Positions 35,801 to 45,430 of a stretch of DNA of 64,000 nt are shown in pieces. Below the pieces are notes generated by a model. That model was given only the letters and a program-made list of their open reading frames with translations. It searched no databases and was not told the DNA's origin. This DNA comes from Helopsaltes ochotensis (lineage: Eukaryota; Chordata; Aves; Passeriformes; Locustellidae): contig VXBM01000214.1 in assembly GCA_013400155.1 (NCBI GenBank), positions 424,803 through 488,802 of the forward strand, written 5' to 3'. A program made the position numbers and the translations under genes. Numbering within the stretch: the first letter of the stretch is position 1; every line of letters starts with the position of its first letter.

Positions 35801-38674
35801 GCAGAGGACAACAGAGGAAGAAACTTTATCGCACAACAAAGAGTGCGATAGCCAAAGCGCCAAAGCCACCACTCCCAAGGAAGAGCCGTTGGTGCAGCAG
35901 GAGCCTTCAGAGCAAGAGAAACTGCCCATAACAGAGTTGACACTGGATGAGACAAGAGCTGAATGTGCTCCAGAAGGAATGCCTGCAGTAAGTATTGCAT
36001 ATAGCACAACGGTTGATTTGTCAAAGAGAAAAACCAGCAAGTGTTAGGTACTATACCTTGTTTAGAACCAGGTTGTGGGTACATTACTGTCAAGGACCTT
36101 CCTTGTGAAGCCTGAGACTACTGAAGTTCATTGCCAGTGAAAGACACACAGATGTCTAGAAGCAGCAGGCACTGAAGCTTGTGTGCAGGGTGGAGTGGAT
36201 GCAGTGCCTACCAAAATGGAGTGGGAGATGGTGTACATAGATGCAGAGGTACTGAAATGATTGCCGTTGGGGCTCCTGCACTGCACAGAGTAACTGGAGG
36301 TGGTATATGAGCCCCTGAGATACAGATGTGATCCATGTGACACAATACACAGTGATGGTATCTTCAGTTGTGGGCAGAAATACAGGTGAAACTGAGGTGC
36401 CTCTACAAAGGGAGGACATGAAATAACACCACTATCTCCAGCTTTAAATGCTGTAGTTACTGTGGCTGGCACATTCCTACCTTCTTCCCTACCTCCTCAT
36501 CTTCTGGCTTAGTCTTTGTTTCAAGTGCTGCCAGCTGTCCCTTCCTTTAATTAATTTTAAGGCTGCCCTTTGTTTAATGAGCTACATGTCCTCAGAAACA
36601 GCACAAGCTGGGATCTTGGTGAGCTACTAATCCCCGTGTCATCACCTTGTGCGCTTCCCATAACTCTTGTCCTTTTTGGTGTTGTGGTTTTTCACCTAGA
36701 ACATGGCTGGTCACTCCTTGCTTATACCCTTTTTCATAGATCTGTTGCAATTCTCCACAGGTTCAGGACAAGACAGAGGATGAAACCTCATCCTTGGGGC
36801 TTACGGCTGAGAAGCCTGTGCAGCTTGAAGGAGAGGGCACAACGCTTACTATGGAACCAGGGTGTGCAGAAGCAGTTGTCACTGTGGTCCCTGTTAAAAC
36901 TGAAAAACAAGATGGAATTCCTGACTCAGGAGAGCAAGTTTGTACTAAAGGAGGTCCTAGCAGGACACCTGCCCTGAGAGAGGAAGATGGTGATGTGCTC
37001 AACGGAGTAAAAAGCACAGAAGTCACTGTTCCTGAGGTTCTACTGCAGAGCAAGGGAGAAACCTCTGCCCTTGCTTCAAAAACAGTTGGCTCAGAAGCAG
37101 CTGCAGATGCTGAGCAGAGTGTGAGCAATGAGTCTGACAGGGACATTGCAGCAAAAGATTGTGTGCCTGTCACAGAGCCACAATGCAGAGACAAAAAAAC
37201 TGAACTCCCCTCCAAGAGTGATGAAGCCAAAGGTGGCAAAGTGGAAGGTGCTGTGCTCAAATCTGAAACACGGCTGGAGAGCGCTTCCATTGTTGCTGAT
37301 GCTCCTGTGCAGGTTGAAGCAGATGGGGCATCTAATTTATCATCTACATGCCCAGAGATTGTTGAAAATGGAAGTGCTGTTATTGCTGATAAAAGTCCTA
37401 AGAAATGTGAAACACCCAGCAGCTTGGCTGGAGAAGAGACTGTGGAAAAAGGACGAGAACTTGTAGAAACCTTGACCTGTCAAGGCTTCCAGAAAGAAGA
37501 TGAGAAAAGCAAGCAATTGCTGGAAGGAGCCAAAGAAGTATTTGAGTATGGAAAGCAGGAAGCTGTGAGATATGATGAATGTTCAACTGCTGTCCAGCAA
37601 GAGGAAGGCTCTGACTCAGCCTCTCCACAGGCTGAAAGCATGGGGGCTCTGAAAACACCTGTGGCTGTAGCAGCTGCAGCAGGTGGAGAGCATGTCGTGG
37701 CAGAAACTGCGGCACGCGCAGACGTGACAGCCAAAACTGTACAGCCCTTGGCAACCACAGCAGAGCAGATGGCTCCTGAGGAGGTCCCAGTATCTAATAC
37801 TGACTGTTCAGGCTGTGGGACTGCAGAGCTTGGTAGTGTGGAGGCACCCAAGCCTCGAGTAACTTGTGCTGCCATGAACGGAGTATCAGAGGAGCAAGAG
37901 TGGCCCCAGAGCACAGGGCAAGCCGAACACAATGGTATTCCTTCCAGTCACAGTCTGTCTCCCAGCCACCCGGAATTTCAGAAGCATGTCGTTCAGTCTG
38001 TGATCATAGAGTCCCAGAGTACAAAAATTGTATTGAATGCCATCCAGTCAGCTGTTCACAAACTTGCAGAAACAGAAGAGTTGGCTGCCTGTGAGTCAGA
38101 GCAGAGCATTAAGTCCACAGGGAAAAGCCCATCAGATACAATTGTACCTGAACTCCTGGGAAGTATGCAGGTAGATCAAGGGCTTCCAGGAAAAGAGGAA
38201 GAGATACAAAGTAAAGAACAGGAGCTCAAGCAACCAGGAATAGTGAAAACTGCTACCTTAACTGAGTCTGCAGAAATTCATGCAATTGTGGAAAAAATAA
38301 AGGACATGCCTTTAACTTCTGAGATGCAGAAAGATGGACAAAGTCAGAATTCTTTAACAGTCATGACAAGCCCTGAAGACATTTCAAGAGGAAGTGTGAG
38401 ACTTCAGAAATCAACCCTAGAACAAAGTACTTCAGAAGATTCAACCAAAGACACCCTAGACATACCCACACCAAAATTAAGGGAAAAAGAGGTTGGGTAC
38501 ATTATGGAAATCTCAGACCAACATACAGGACAGCAAACATGCAGAGAAAGTGAAGAACAACCATATCACCCACCAGTGGAAGATGGGAAAACACAGATGT
38601 GGGAGGATGACAGTTGTCAAGCAGAAACATCTTGTGATAGACAAAGTCAGAACTCGGTGGCTCTGACACCTTGA
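20642..38674 (+). CDS. AKAP12: AKAP12 (gravin/SSeCKS) A-kinase anchoring scaffold, coding span of the readable exons
   Basis: Gravin is a large, acidic, mostly disordered scaffold. It anchors protein kinase A through RII, binds protein kinase C, calmodulin and beta-adrenergic receptors, and links them to the membrane and actin cortex. Two transcript forms can be read. The alpha-like form joins a first exon that is not visible to 20,642-20,828, 32,278-35,987 and 36,761-38,674. The beta form joins 23,902-23,926, 32,278-35,987 and 36,761-38,674, which gives 1,882 residues starting MLGTVTMAVGQ. From memory, the human beta isoform starts MLGTITITVGQ and is about 1,680 residues, so the bird protein appears longer. 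All junction phases agree: both upstream exons end in phase 1 and complete a Val codon, and the internal junction is phase 0. The identification rests on the WSK-type repeats, the polybasic segments and the RII helix described in the exon entries. The downstream neighbour is ZBTB2, as in mammals. Confidence 0.96.
20829..23479 (+). other. AKAP12: AKAP12 intron between the upstream-isoform exon and the beta promoter
   Basis: About 2.6 kb without recognised exons, RNA genes or named repeats. It holds a 13-base T run near 21,825-21,840 and otherwise ordinary AT-rich intronic sequence. Confidence 0.6.
23480..24060 (+). promoter_or_regulatory. AKAP12: CpG island, AKAP12 beta promoter and 5' UTR
   Basis: A sharply bounded GC-rich, CpG-dense block surrounds the beta start codon. 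GC boxes are visible at about 23,642-23,648 (GGGGCGG) and 23,654-23,660 (GGGCGGG), and no TATA box is evident, so this looks like a dispersed CpG-island promoter. The transcription start cannot be fixed from sequence but is expected upstream of 23,902. The beta isoform in mammals is likewise driven by its own internal promoter. Confidence 0.75.
23902..23926 (+). CDS. AKAP12: AKAP12 beta-isoform first coding exon (25 nt coding)
   Basis: The ATG at 23,902 encodes MLGTVTMA plus one base, followed by a GTAAGG donor at 23,927. Splicing to 32,278 gives MLGTVTMA-V-GQTEHSS. This closely matches the human beta N-terminus (MLGTITITVGQ, from memory). The exon is too short to be found by length, and it is supported by phase, donor and residue match. 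The protein has Leu at position 2, so it lacks the N-terminal Gly needed for the myristoylation known for alpha. Confidence 0.9.
29392..29720 (+). mobile_element. Possible LTR fragment
   Basis: The segment begins TGTGCTGGTTTG and continues with a distinct composition. This resembles the 5' ends of avian endogenous-retrovirus LTRs as I remember them. No target-site duplication, 3' end or internal retroviral sequence is seen, and the right boundary is a guess. Confidence 0.25.
31882..31947. other. Assembly gap (66 N)
   Basis: A short run of N in the AKAP12 intron, followed at once by an A-rich tract that may have caused the break. No exon is expected to be lost, because the nearest acceptor is over 300 bases downstream. 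Confidence 0.98.
32278..35987 (+). CDS. AKAP12: AKAP12 giant exon, N-terminal and central scaffold
   Basis: The exon opens with TT completing a Val codon and stays open for 1,236 codons. In beta numbering the landmarks are: FKKVFKFVGFRFTVKK at residues 73-88 (32,469-32,516); SPLRKLFTQGWTGF plus a basic tail at 171-192 (32,763-32,828); SPLKKLFTGTGLKKL plus a lysine cluster at 542-565 (33,876-33,947); and four Trp-anchored basic repeats. These are WASFKKMVTPKKRVRR (34,164-34,211), WETFICVGSSKKRARK (34,380-34,427), WESFKRLVTPRRRSK (34,593-34,637) and WVPFRKLMPGRRKKK (34,728-34,772). The first three match the Pfam WSK motif region, which binds PKC, calmodulin and acidic lipids. Between them lie long Glu/Lys-rich acidic linkers. 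The exon ends GMPA at a perfect GTAAGT donor (35,988). Unspliced reading continues only 19 more codons, to a stop at 36,045-36,047. Confidence 0.96.
35988..36760 (+). pseudogene. AKAP12: Intron inside the AKAP12 giant exon, with decayed coding sequence
   Basis: The donor GTAAGTAT at 35,988 and the acceptor (pyrimidine-rich, TTCTCCACAG at 36,751-36,760) define a 773-base phase-0 intron. Its removal joins ...EGMPA to VQDKTEDETSS... in frame. From memory, mammals have uninterrupted coding here. Inside are two open stretches that read like gravin. The first, 36,141-36,257, includes VPTKMEWEMVYIDAEVLK and is in the frame of the upstream exon. The second, 36,319-36,423, includes GRNTGETEVPLQREDMK and is shifted by one. 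The downstream exon is shifted once more. Stops separate them. This is the expected signature of exon sequence that became intronic and then decayed. Retention would truncate the protein before the RII helix. Confidence 0.75.
36761..38674 (+). CDS. AKAP12: AKAP12 C-terminal coding exon with RII-binding helix
   Basis: The exon has 637 codons, phase 0, starting VQDKTEDETSS and ending NSVALTP with TGA at 38,672-38,674. Two bases later comes a GTAAGT donor (38,677), so the exon runs to 38,676. The sequence is Glu/Ser/Ala-rich and probably disordered. It contains the anchoring helix KIVLNAIQSAVHKL at 38,024-38,065 (beta residues 1,667-1,680), and about 200 residues follow it, as in mammalian gravin. 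The acceptor has a second in-frame CAG six bases downstream (exon start 36,767), which could add or drop Val-Gln. There is no start codon near its 5' end, so this is a continuation of the upstream exon and not a separate gene. Confidence 0.93.
   Translation, partial: VQDKTEDETSSLGLTAEKPVQLEGEGTTLTMEPGCAEAVVTVVPVKTEKQDGIPDSGEQVCTKGGPSRTPALREEDGDVLNGVKSTEVTVPEVLLQSKGETSALASKTVGSEAAADAEQSVSNESDRDIAAKDCVPVTEPQCRDKKTELPSKSDEAKGGKVEGAVLKSETRLESASIVADAPVQVEADGASNLSSTCPEIVENGSAVIADKSPKKCETPSSLAGEETVEKGRELVETLTCQGFQKEDEKSKQLLEGAKEVFEYGKQEAVRYDECSTAVQQEEGSDSASPQAESMGALKTPVAVAAAAGGEHVVAETAARADVTAKTVQPLATTAEQMAPEEVPVSNTDCSGCGTAELGSVEAPKPRVTCAAMNGVSEEQEWPQSTGQAEHNGIPSSHSLSPSHPEFQKHVVQSVIIESQSTKIVLNAIQSAVHKLAETEELAACESEQSIKSTGKSPSDTIVPELLGSMQVDQGLPGKEEEIQSKEQELKQPGIVKTATLTESAEIHAIVEKIKDMPLTSEMQKDGQSQNSLTVMTSPEDISRGSVRLQKSTLEQSTSEDSTKDTLDIPTPKLREKEVGYIMEISDQHTGQQTCRESEEQPYHPPVEDGKTQMWEDDSCQAETSCDRQSQNSVALTP
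38024..38065 (+). other. AKAP12: PKA RII-subunit-binding amphipathic helix
   Basis: KIVLNAIQSAVHKL has the spacing of hydrophobic residues (I, V, L, I, V, L) typical of A-kinase anchoring helices. It aligns by eye with the human gravin helix (KLVQNIIQTAVDQF, from memory). It docks the RII dimerisation domain of protein kinase A. Confidence 0.9.
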
Positions 38675-38676
38675 AT

Positions 38677-39201
38677 GTAAGTAGCATTTTTCGCCAGTAA
38701 TTTTTTTATTTTGTTTTTAAGATAGTTGTGAGAATCTCTGAACTGTTCTCTCTAATGTGGCGTGGTGGTTTGTTTTGTTTTTATTATTTTGCTGAAGGGT
38801 TGCCCTCACTTCAGTGGTCTTGGACTTGGCCTATATTTTGGTGTGGTATTTCTGGAAGGTAGTAAATGTATTTTCCAGTTTTCCTAGATAGGAACTCACA
38901 TGACACATTCAATGTATGCAATTTAATATGCAAACACACTCTCTAACAAAGCTCTTTTTTAAATCCTAAATGATATGAGTATTGCCTTCCATGATAAACC
39001 TGGAGTACCTCAAGTGCAAAGCTCTTTGCACTTCAGAGGAATTTGAATCAGAAATTACAAGTATCGTCTCTCCCTAGGATATATACTGCGCTTGATTCAC
39101 TAAGTCATAAGTTACCTCTGAGAACTGCTTGGGAAAATAACATATTCTTGTAAAAGTAAGTTGTCATTACTAAAGCTTTTTTACTGTGATCTTTCTTTCA
39201 G
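38677..39201 (+). other. AKAP12: AKAP12 terminal intron
   Basis: A 525-base intron from GTAAGTAGC to CTTTCTTTCAG. It sits two bases after the stop codon, so it should not trigger nonsense-mediated decay. Its 3' part has a diverged copy near 48.8-49.1 kb. Confidence 0.85.
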
Positions 39202-39942
39202 ATGTGCAAAGCATCCATGTGGCATTTGGAGAGATGCCAGTCCTAGAGAACAACTGACAATCCTGCCACAGAACCAGGAGCTTTACTCACTACCCTTTAT
39301 TCTTGGATGTTAACATCTGTTCTTTTGAGGACCTCACCTTGCCATTTTTGTTAAAAAAAGACCAATGCCTTTAATATTGGCTGTGTCCACACCTGTGTTC
39401 CATTTGAACGTTATTTGTCTCTGCCCAAAATAATCCATTAAGACTGGAGATGCACCACTGAGTGACTGGGCAGACCACTAGAATTTTTGCCATGATTATT
39501 ACCGTCCCCTCATTTAATGTGTGTCCTGTCTGTCCAATCTCCTTGAATCCCTCACTTTGCCCTGAGTCTCCCTCCCTTTTTTAGCAAGTCTCCCTTACCC
39601 CTCACATCTTTTCTAGCTGCCTTGATCTGACCTCTGAGTGGCCGTAGGTGCTGCTCAGCTTGTGTGTGAGGGGAAGAGGAGGGCTGACTGATGAGAACAC
39701 ATGAGACTTCTGGATATGTCTGTCAAACAGCAGGAACTGGATCACGCACAAATAGTTGAGCAAGGTGCTCAATTTTGCTGCCTTTCAGTCCCATTCTGGT
39801 ATCTCTGTCCATCTTTCAGTTGTATTTGTGCAGGCCTGATGTAGTCAGAAATTATTTCTGCAGTGTATCTTGAAAGGAGATGGAAAATACCCTTCCTCTG
39901 TTGTTCCAGACTTCAAGTCTCAGGACTGGACTGTAATGTATT

Positions 39943-40219
39943 GAGTATTTATATGTATGTCTTAAACCCAGTTCTGATTTTAATGTAGAGCAATGATACT
40001 TCCGTACTGTTTTAGGCATTCCCTTAAATGAATATTGTAGAGTAGCCTGGAGAGGAAATCAATACTATTGGAGCAGAAATTGATAACATGTAGTTTCCTA
40101 TTTATTGTTCCAGGTTTTCCCCCCTGTAATATTTTTCAAAAAAGTTTGGCTGTCTTGCTTTGAATATTTATATGTACATTCTAAACCCAGTTCTGATTTT
40201 AATGTAGAACTATGATATT
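39943..40219 (+). repeat. 58-bp direct repeat pair in the AKAP12 3' UTR
   Basis: Copies at 39,943-40,000 and 40,162-40,219 differ at about 8 of 58 positions. They share an uninterrupted core around CCCAGTTCTGATTTTAATG. Both contain ATATTTATATG or a close variant. Offset between copies is 219 bases. This is a local duplication or a repeated regulatory element. Confidence 0.8.
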
Positions 40220-41010
40220 CCTAATGACAAAAGGAGAGCCCTGACCTGACCCACTGCTCACTTCTACTATTCCCTGGTTTCTGAGAACCCTCCAGACACC
40301 ACCGTTTCACTGTCACCTTGTTCTTGTGCCACTGCCTTTTTATGTTGCCCCTCTCATTCCAAGCTCTGCTAATTTCTCGTCACTGCCACATCCAACCTGA
40401 AGCCTTTCCCTGCCCTATAATGTCTAACATCTTTCCTGCATACACACTTCCTCCTTTCCCAACCCCTGCCTGAACTGTTTTCCCAACACACCATTTTCTG
40501 AAATACTCCCCACTGCTGACAATTCTCTCTTCTGAGGCAGGAGTAGGAAAGGGGGGAGAAAAAAGGACTTGGTAATGAGTTCTGCCTTGGATTGCAAAAA
40601 AGCTGATGAGATCTTTGGGGTACTGAGGTCTTAAAAAGCTTCATGAAAAGTGGATTGGACTGGCAACAGCTGAGACCAGAATGGGCAGGGTGATGTAAAG
40701 ATATTTAGAAGCCCCAAGACTGAGAGTCCTGGGATGTCTGTTCCCAACGGGAATTGGTCCTCTCCTTTGTTGTTTACGTTAAAATCAAACAAGGGGTACA
40801 AGTCAGTACTTTCAGCTCTGATTTCCAAAGTGAAGGTTAGAGGTCGCATGTTGTGAAACCAATGCCCATCAAGTTGAACAATAGCTCACTCTCATACCTG
40901 TATAGTAATTTATTTTAAAGTCAACTGTAGTGTACAAATGCTCTTGTTACGGCAGGTGCTGGCCTCTCCTCGAGGCTGCACGTCCAGCAAGCGATGTGAC
41001 TGATTGCACT

Positions 41011-41038
41011 GGTGTGATTGCACCATCTGGTGCTGCCC
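41011..41038. promoter_or_regulatory. CTCF-like motif, site 1
   Basis: A 28-bp stretch centred on GCACCATCTGGTGCTG recurs with about four mismatches at 46,826-46,853. Its reverse complement contains CACCAGATGG, close to the CTCF core CCACNAGRKGGC. This copy lies inside the AKAP12 3' UTR. The function is inferred from motif similarity only. Confidence 0.35.
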
Positions 41039-41431
41039 TGTGTGGAAGCATCAAAAGATTTTTCCTTACCTCAGAGCGAATTATATAAATATTTAAAGCC
41101 AAACAATGTGGTTTCAAACAATCCAGTCTATCTCTGTCCATTGTTACTGGCAGCTTTCCCCCTTAGCTTTGGGCAATTCCAAAAACCTCGGTTGATTTCC
41201 CCACGTTTAGGTTGGCTTGCAAGGTAATGATGCTCTTAGTAACACCTCACAAGTGCAAACTTGGCTGAATTTGTACAAATTGTATACCTATGTACCTTAA
41301 GCCATATTGCAATAACTGCAGCAGGTAAAACAAAGTAACAAAAGCATGACCTGTGTAATCCTGATTCTTACCTTTGTAGCTCCAAAGCTGTTAATAATAT
41401 GTAAAATTACTTCTTGTCTGAACCTCATTTA

Positions 41432-41437
41432 AATAAA
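41432..41437 (+). terminator. AKAP12: Poly(A) signal AATAAA, proximal AKAP12 site
   Basis: Canonical hexamer followed about 20-35 bases later by a GT-rich stretch (TGTCTGTTGGTAG), a good cleavage/polyadenylation arrangement. Confidence 0.7.
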
Positions 41438-41811
41438 GCTAGCTTTACCACAATGTAAATTGTCTGTTGGTAGTAATTGGGCAGGCAAGGGCTTTTAACT
41501 TGCCTGTTTTCTCCATTAACCCAGGGCCTAGGTAAGCAATGCAACAGACCTAACTATAAAACAAATACAAAAGCTTCTTTTTATAACTGACAGCTAAAAA
41601 AGCCTGCTGCGCCCAAAACCACGCTAATGGTGCAGGGAGCATGTCTCCACAAAAAGATACCACTTTGTTCCAGTGTATTGCTTTGGCCTCTGAAACTCTC
41701 CTTGAGACTGTGACTTCTGGCTTGTGCTTAAAAGCTTGAAGCTTTCTCTAATCCAATGTATTGGGTTACCAAATTTGATTTTGTGTTTTTAAGGTAGATT
41801 TTCATTGATTA

Positions 41812-41817
41812 AATAAA
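41812..41817 (+). terminator. AKAP12: Poly(A) signal AATAAA, distal AKAP12 site
   Basis: Canonical hexamer followed by a GT/T-rich element (TGTGTATGTGGTGGGTTTT) at about 41,840-41,865. It could be the main or an alternative 3' end. Confidence 0.65.
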
Positions 41818-43484
41818 ATGCAACTACACATTTGTTCTAACCTGTGTATGTGGTGGGTTTTTTTTCACCTTGCTTAATGTAAATTATTTTCTAATGGTTG
41901 CTTCATCTTCAGGGAGTTAGATTTGCTCCTGAGAATTCACGTTCAGGTTTTGATGTAAATTAAAGAAGCTGGTTACAGAATTAAACTGTGATTTGGCTCC
42001 AAGTTTCAATACAACATGCATATTTCAGAAGAAGTAAGAATAGGGTACTCCAGAAGACTGAAATAATTTTATTAAATTCAAGATAGAAAACAATATTCAG
42101 TGAGCCGGAATGAAAAATAAGTAAATCACTGCTGGTGTGACTGAAGTATAGAAAACTCCAGCAAAGCAACAACATCAATGTCCACAAAACCTTTGTTATA
42201 GATTAGCGGATGAAGGGCCTTAGGCCCATAACTAGTACTATCCTCTAGGCTCCCCCACTTCTGCTTAGTGAGAGTATACTCATGGCACCAAAAATCTGGG
42301 TGTGCTGGTTATTTATGTTAGCAGACCTTGGACTTCACACATGAAGCTTTTCCAGCTGATTGTGTTCTGTGGCTGAGGCTGATTAGCAGTGTTTGTATCA
42401 TCAGAGAGATTCACACCTGAACTAGTTTTGTGAGAATTGGTGCCTTCCAGTCAGCTAAAATGCTAAATCCTGTATCTGCAAATTCTTAGCTGTACGGGTT
42501 TCAGGGATATTGGAACACTGCACGCAGTCTGTCCCTCGTCTTGCTTTGGCATGGTGTCAGGCGGCTCACACTGCAGGGGCCTGATCTCACTGTGTGCCTT
42601 CAGCATCTGGAGGTACAGATTGAAGCAGCACCTCCTGCCAGACCTTGTGCTCAAGGTGTACACAGCCTCTGCCGCCCCTTTTGCAAGATTTGTGCCTTTA
42701 CGCTGGTTAGTGAAATCCCTGAGCAGGCATCTAACTTAGAGATTGGAGTCCAAGCCTCTTGCATCCCAAGGAAGTTTGTCTGCTGTTTCCTCTTGTAGGG
42801 CTGTTTTATTGGCAGCAGCTCAAGTATCCTGCCTGTTAGCTCAGGCTATGGAAGTGGATCTCGCTTTCCCATGCAATCCAGAGCATATGGGAGGCAGCTG
42901 TGCTCGCTGAGGAACCTGCACAGCTTGGACACAGCAAGTGCTTGGGGATGGGCAGGAGGCTTGCCAAAGGCAGAGAGGATTCCTGAGATGTTCATGTCTG
43001 GATGCTGAACGCTGGATGTTTGTCATTCGCAGCTGCCACATGGGAAGGGAGCAGGCCTGAGGAGGCTGATGGCCTCACAAGGAAGGATGTGGCTTGGAAT
43101 GAGGAGCAATGTGGAGCAGGCGGCCAGTGGAATTGGCAGCATAGGCTTTGGAGTTCCAATTTGGCGGGGGGATGAATGATGTGATAAAGGAGGATGACTT
43201 AGCTCTGTGAACGTTTTGAGATACTCCTAATAAGGTGGAAACAGCCACCACAATCTAACCTTTGGTGTAGGGCTGCTGTCATCTCTGGTTGGGCACTGCA
43301 TATAGTCTTTACAAAAGTAAGAATTAAAGATAGGGGTCTAGTAAAGGTATGTGTCTATTCTGCTTCAACATCCTCTTGAAAAAGTACTATCAACTCCTTA
43401 AACCAGGAATAAGAGTTTCAGGAAGCATCTTCTATTCCCCCTTGAAAATTACATTCACTTCCAGAGCTTGAAAAGGCTGTGTAT

Positions 43485-43556
43485 AATCAGAATGATTTGG
43501 GATGGATGGGACCTTGAAGAACATCTGGTTCCAACCCCCCTGCCATGGGCAGGGCA
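43485..43556 (-). mobile_element. CR1 LINE 3'-end fragment
   Basis: The + strand reads ATGATTTGGGATGGATGGGA, then CCTTGAAGAACATCTGGTTC and AACCCCCCTGCCATGGGCAG. This is the well-known avian CR1 tail in reverse complement. It is heavily 5'-truncated (about 70 bases kept) with no reverse-transcriptase sequence. CR1 is the main LINE of birds and other sauropsids, so this supports the host assignment. Confidence 0.85.
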
Positions 43557-45411
43557 AGGAGTGATGATAGGAAGGAAGGAGGGGAGCAGAAGTCTGATAT
43601 GTCAGGAGCGGTGCTTTGGGGATAGCCTCTGTGTCAGCTTGACCCTGTCCTCATCATCTGTTCTACAGATAGGCCTCTGTCTCTCCTGCAAGACTAGGAA
43701 GGGTAACAAACACAATGCCTTTAAGCAGCTGGACAAGGGAATTGTGGAAAACTGCAAGGCATTTGCAAGCCAGTTGCTGCCCTGGAAGACAGACATCCCA
43801 GGAAGCCTTCAGGAAGCAGCCTGGGAGCAATCCCCGCCTCCTTCCTGGTGCAACTGTTCCCCTGGGGAACAGCCTTGCAGTGCCATGGCCTCCTCCCCCC
43901 TACCCGAGCTAGCTGTCTCTGCTTTGTAAGCAGGTTCCTTGTGAACTTTTCAATGAATTTCTGGGAGATTTCCATCAGACAGTCCCAGAGGCAGCATGGA
44001 AGCCAGTGGTGCCTGCCATTTCCCATGAAAGCAGGTATATGAAGCAGAAATCCTGACATAAAACCACCTGGACTAACATGTCTCCCTTTCATCATTCTGG
44101 AATAGCCATGAGGGTAACAAAAAGACAGAGAGAGGTGATGCTCAGCCAATGTCTGAGGGTAGTGCATGCCCAGGGCCAAAAAGCAGTAAAGTTTTCAAGA
44201 CTGGCTCACTAATGTAGAGGAGGCTGGGAGGGTACAGCTCCAAGTAAAGTCTGCTAGGTGAAGATGGGGCAAGGGGGAAACATTATTTATTCAGAGGAAG
44301 TTTTCTTTGCCCAATTACATTTATTTTCTAATCTCGCAGATAATGTTTTCACTATCATTTCACGATCATGATTAAGAATTACAGGGACAAATGGCCTGTC
44401 CATTATTCTGGGGCTGACATGAACTACACAAACTCTTCTAAAGAAGAATATTTGCTGAATAATCTTCAAAATAGCATTATTTTCTTTGGCACAAGTCTCG
44501 CTGCTGGGGAAATGCTTTTATTGGATTTTTGCATAATCTGTCTTGATCCTGCAATTGGATTCCAGCTCATACATCCTCTCTCCTCCCCACAGTAGAGCCA
44601 GTTAATGCCTCGCAGATGCAAGGGGGGAACCCTCATCAGTATGAACGATGTGGCAAAGGCTGGGCATATTGCTTACAGTTCCTCATACAAAACCATATTA
44701 ATTTAAAATTCCCAAACAAACAAGACAAACACCTTGAGCCATTATTGGCACCAGTCAGTAGAAGCAGGCTCATATTCATTATGGGCTCATATTAATGATG
44801 GCTGTATATTGACTATGTTGAAATGACTATTTCGTTTTCTTTCATTCACAGGCAGTTGTTGCCCGTGAAGAGAACGGATACAATAGTTCTTTCTGTAAAT
44901 ATTCCTTGATGTGTCTCAAGGCTCTGGATGTTCCTGTTATTAGTTATTTTTCCAACAGAAGAGGCATCATGTTTTTTTTCTTTTTCCAGTTGAGAGCTTG
45001 GATCACTTGGGTAGCATCAAACCTTACAATCTAAGTAGATGAGATGATTTTGCTTAAAACTTCTCAAAATCCTATTTTTAGTTTTGACTAATGTACAGGA
45101 ACACAGGGATGAAGTGCTATGACAAAGCAGCCTGCTATACTTCTGTATTATACCATAGAAACCAGAAACCTTGGCATATCACTGAAAAAATACTACTTGA
45201 ATTTTGAATTGTAAACTAGGAAAGGTAATTATTAATTTTTCCCCTTGAGAAACAAAGTAAAATGAGCAGGAAAGTGGCTGCACTGACAACAAGCAGGGGA
45301 GCACAAGAGCACAGCTGAAGGACTGCAAGAGCAGAGACCAACATGCATCAAGTGGTGTAAGATTGCTACTACCAGAAACAGAATGTTTATTATGACAAAC
45401 TTGGCATTAGG

Positions 45412-45430
45412 AAAAAAAAAAAAAAAAAAA
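45412..45430. repeat. 19-base poly(A) tract
   Basis: An uninterrupted A run followed by GAGAGAG. No retrocopy body is recognised on its 5' side. Confidence 0.9.

Larger units (their letters stand above)
39202..41835 (+). other. AKAP12: AKAP12 terminal non-coding exon (3' UTR)
   Basis: It starts ATGTGCAAAGCATCC after the acceptor at 39,201. It carries several AU-rich words and a 58-bp direct repeat. Two AATAAA signals offer ends near 41,455 and 41,835, so the UTR is about 2.25 or 2.6 kb. Which site is used cannot be told from sequence. Confidence 0.75.

Noticed and set aside
35563..36093. Antisense frames of 60-176 codons opposite AKAP12 exons
   Set aside because: They mirror the Glu/Lys-rich codon bias of gravin on the other strand and have no independent features.
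36794..38674. A separate gene starting within the downstream AKAP12 exon
   Set aside because: There is no ATG at its start, the acceptor and phase fit AKAP12, and it carries the gravin RII helix.
43468..43929. 153-codon + frame
   Set aside because: Its start covers the CR1 tail and the rest is not protein-like. It is overlapped by an equally long - strand frame.
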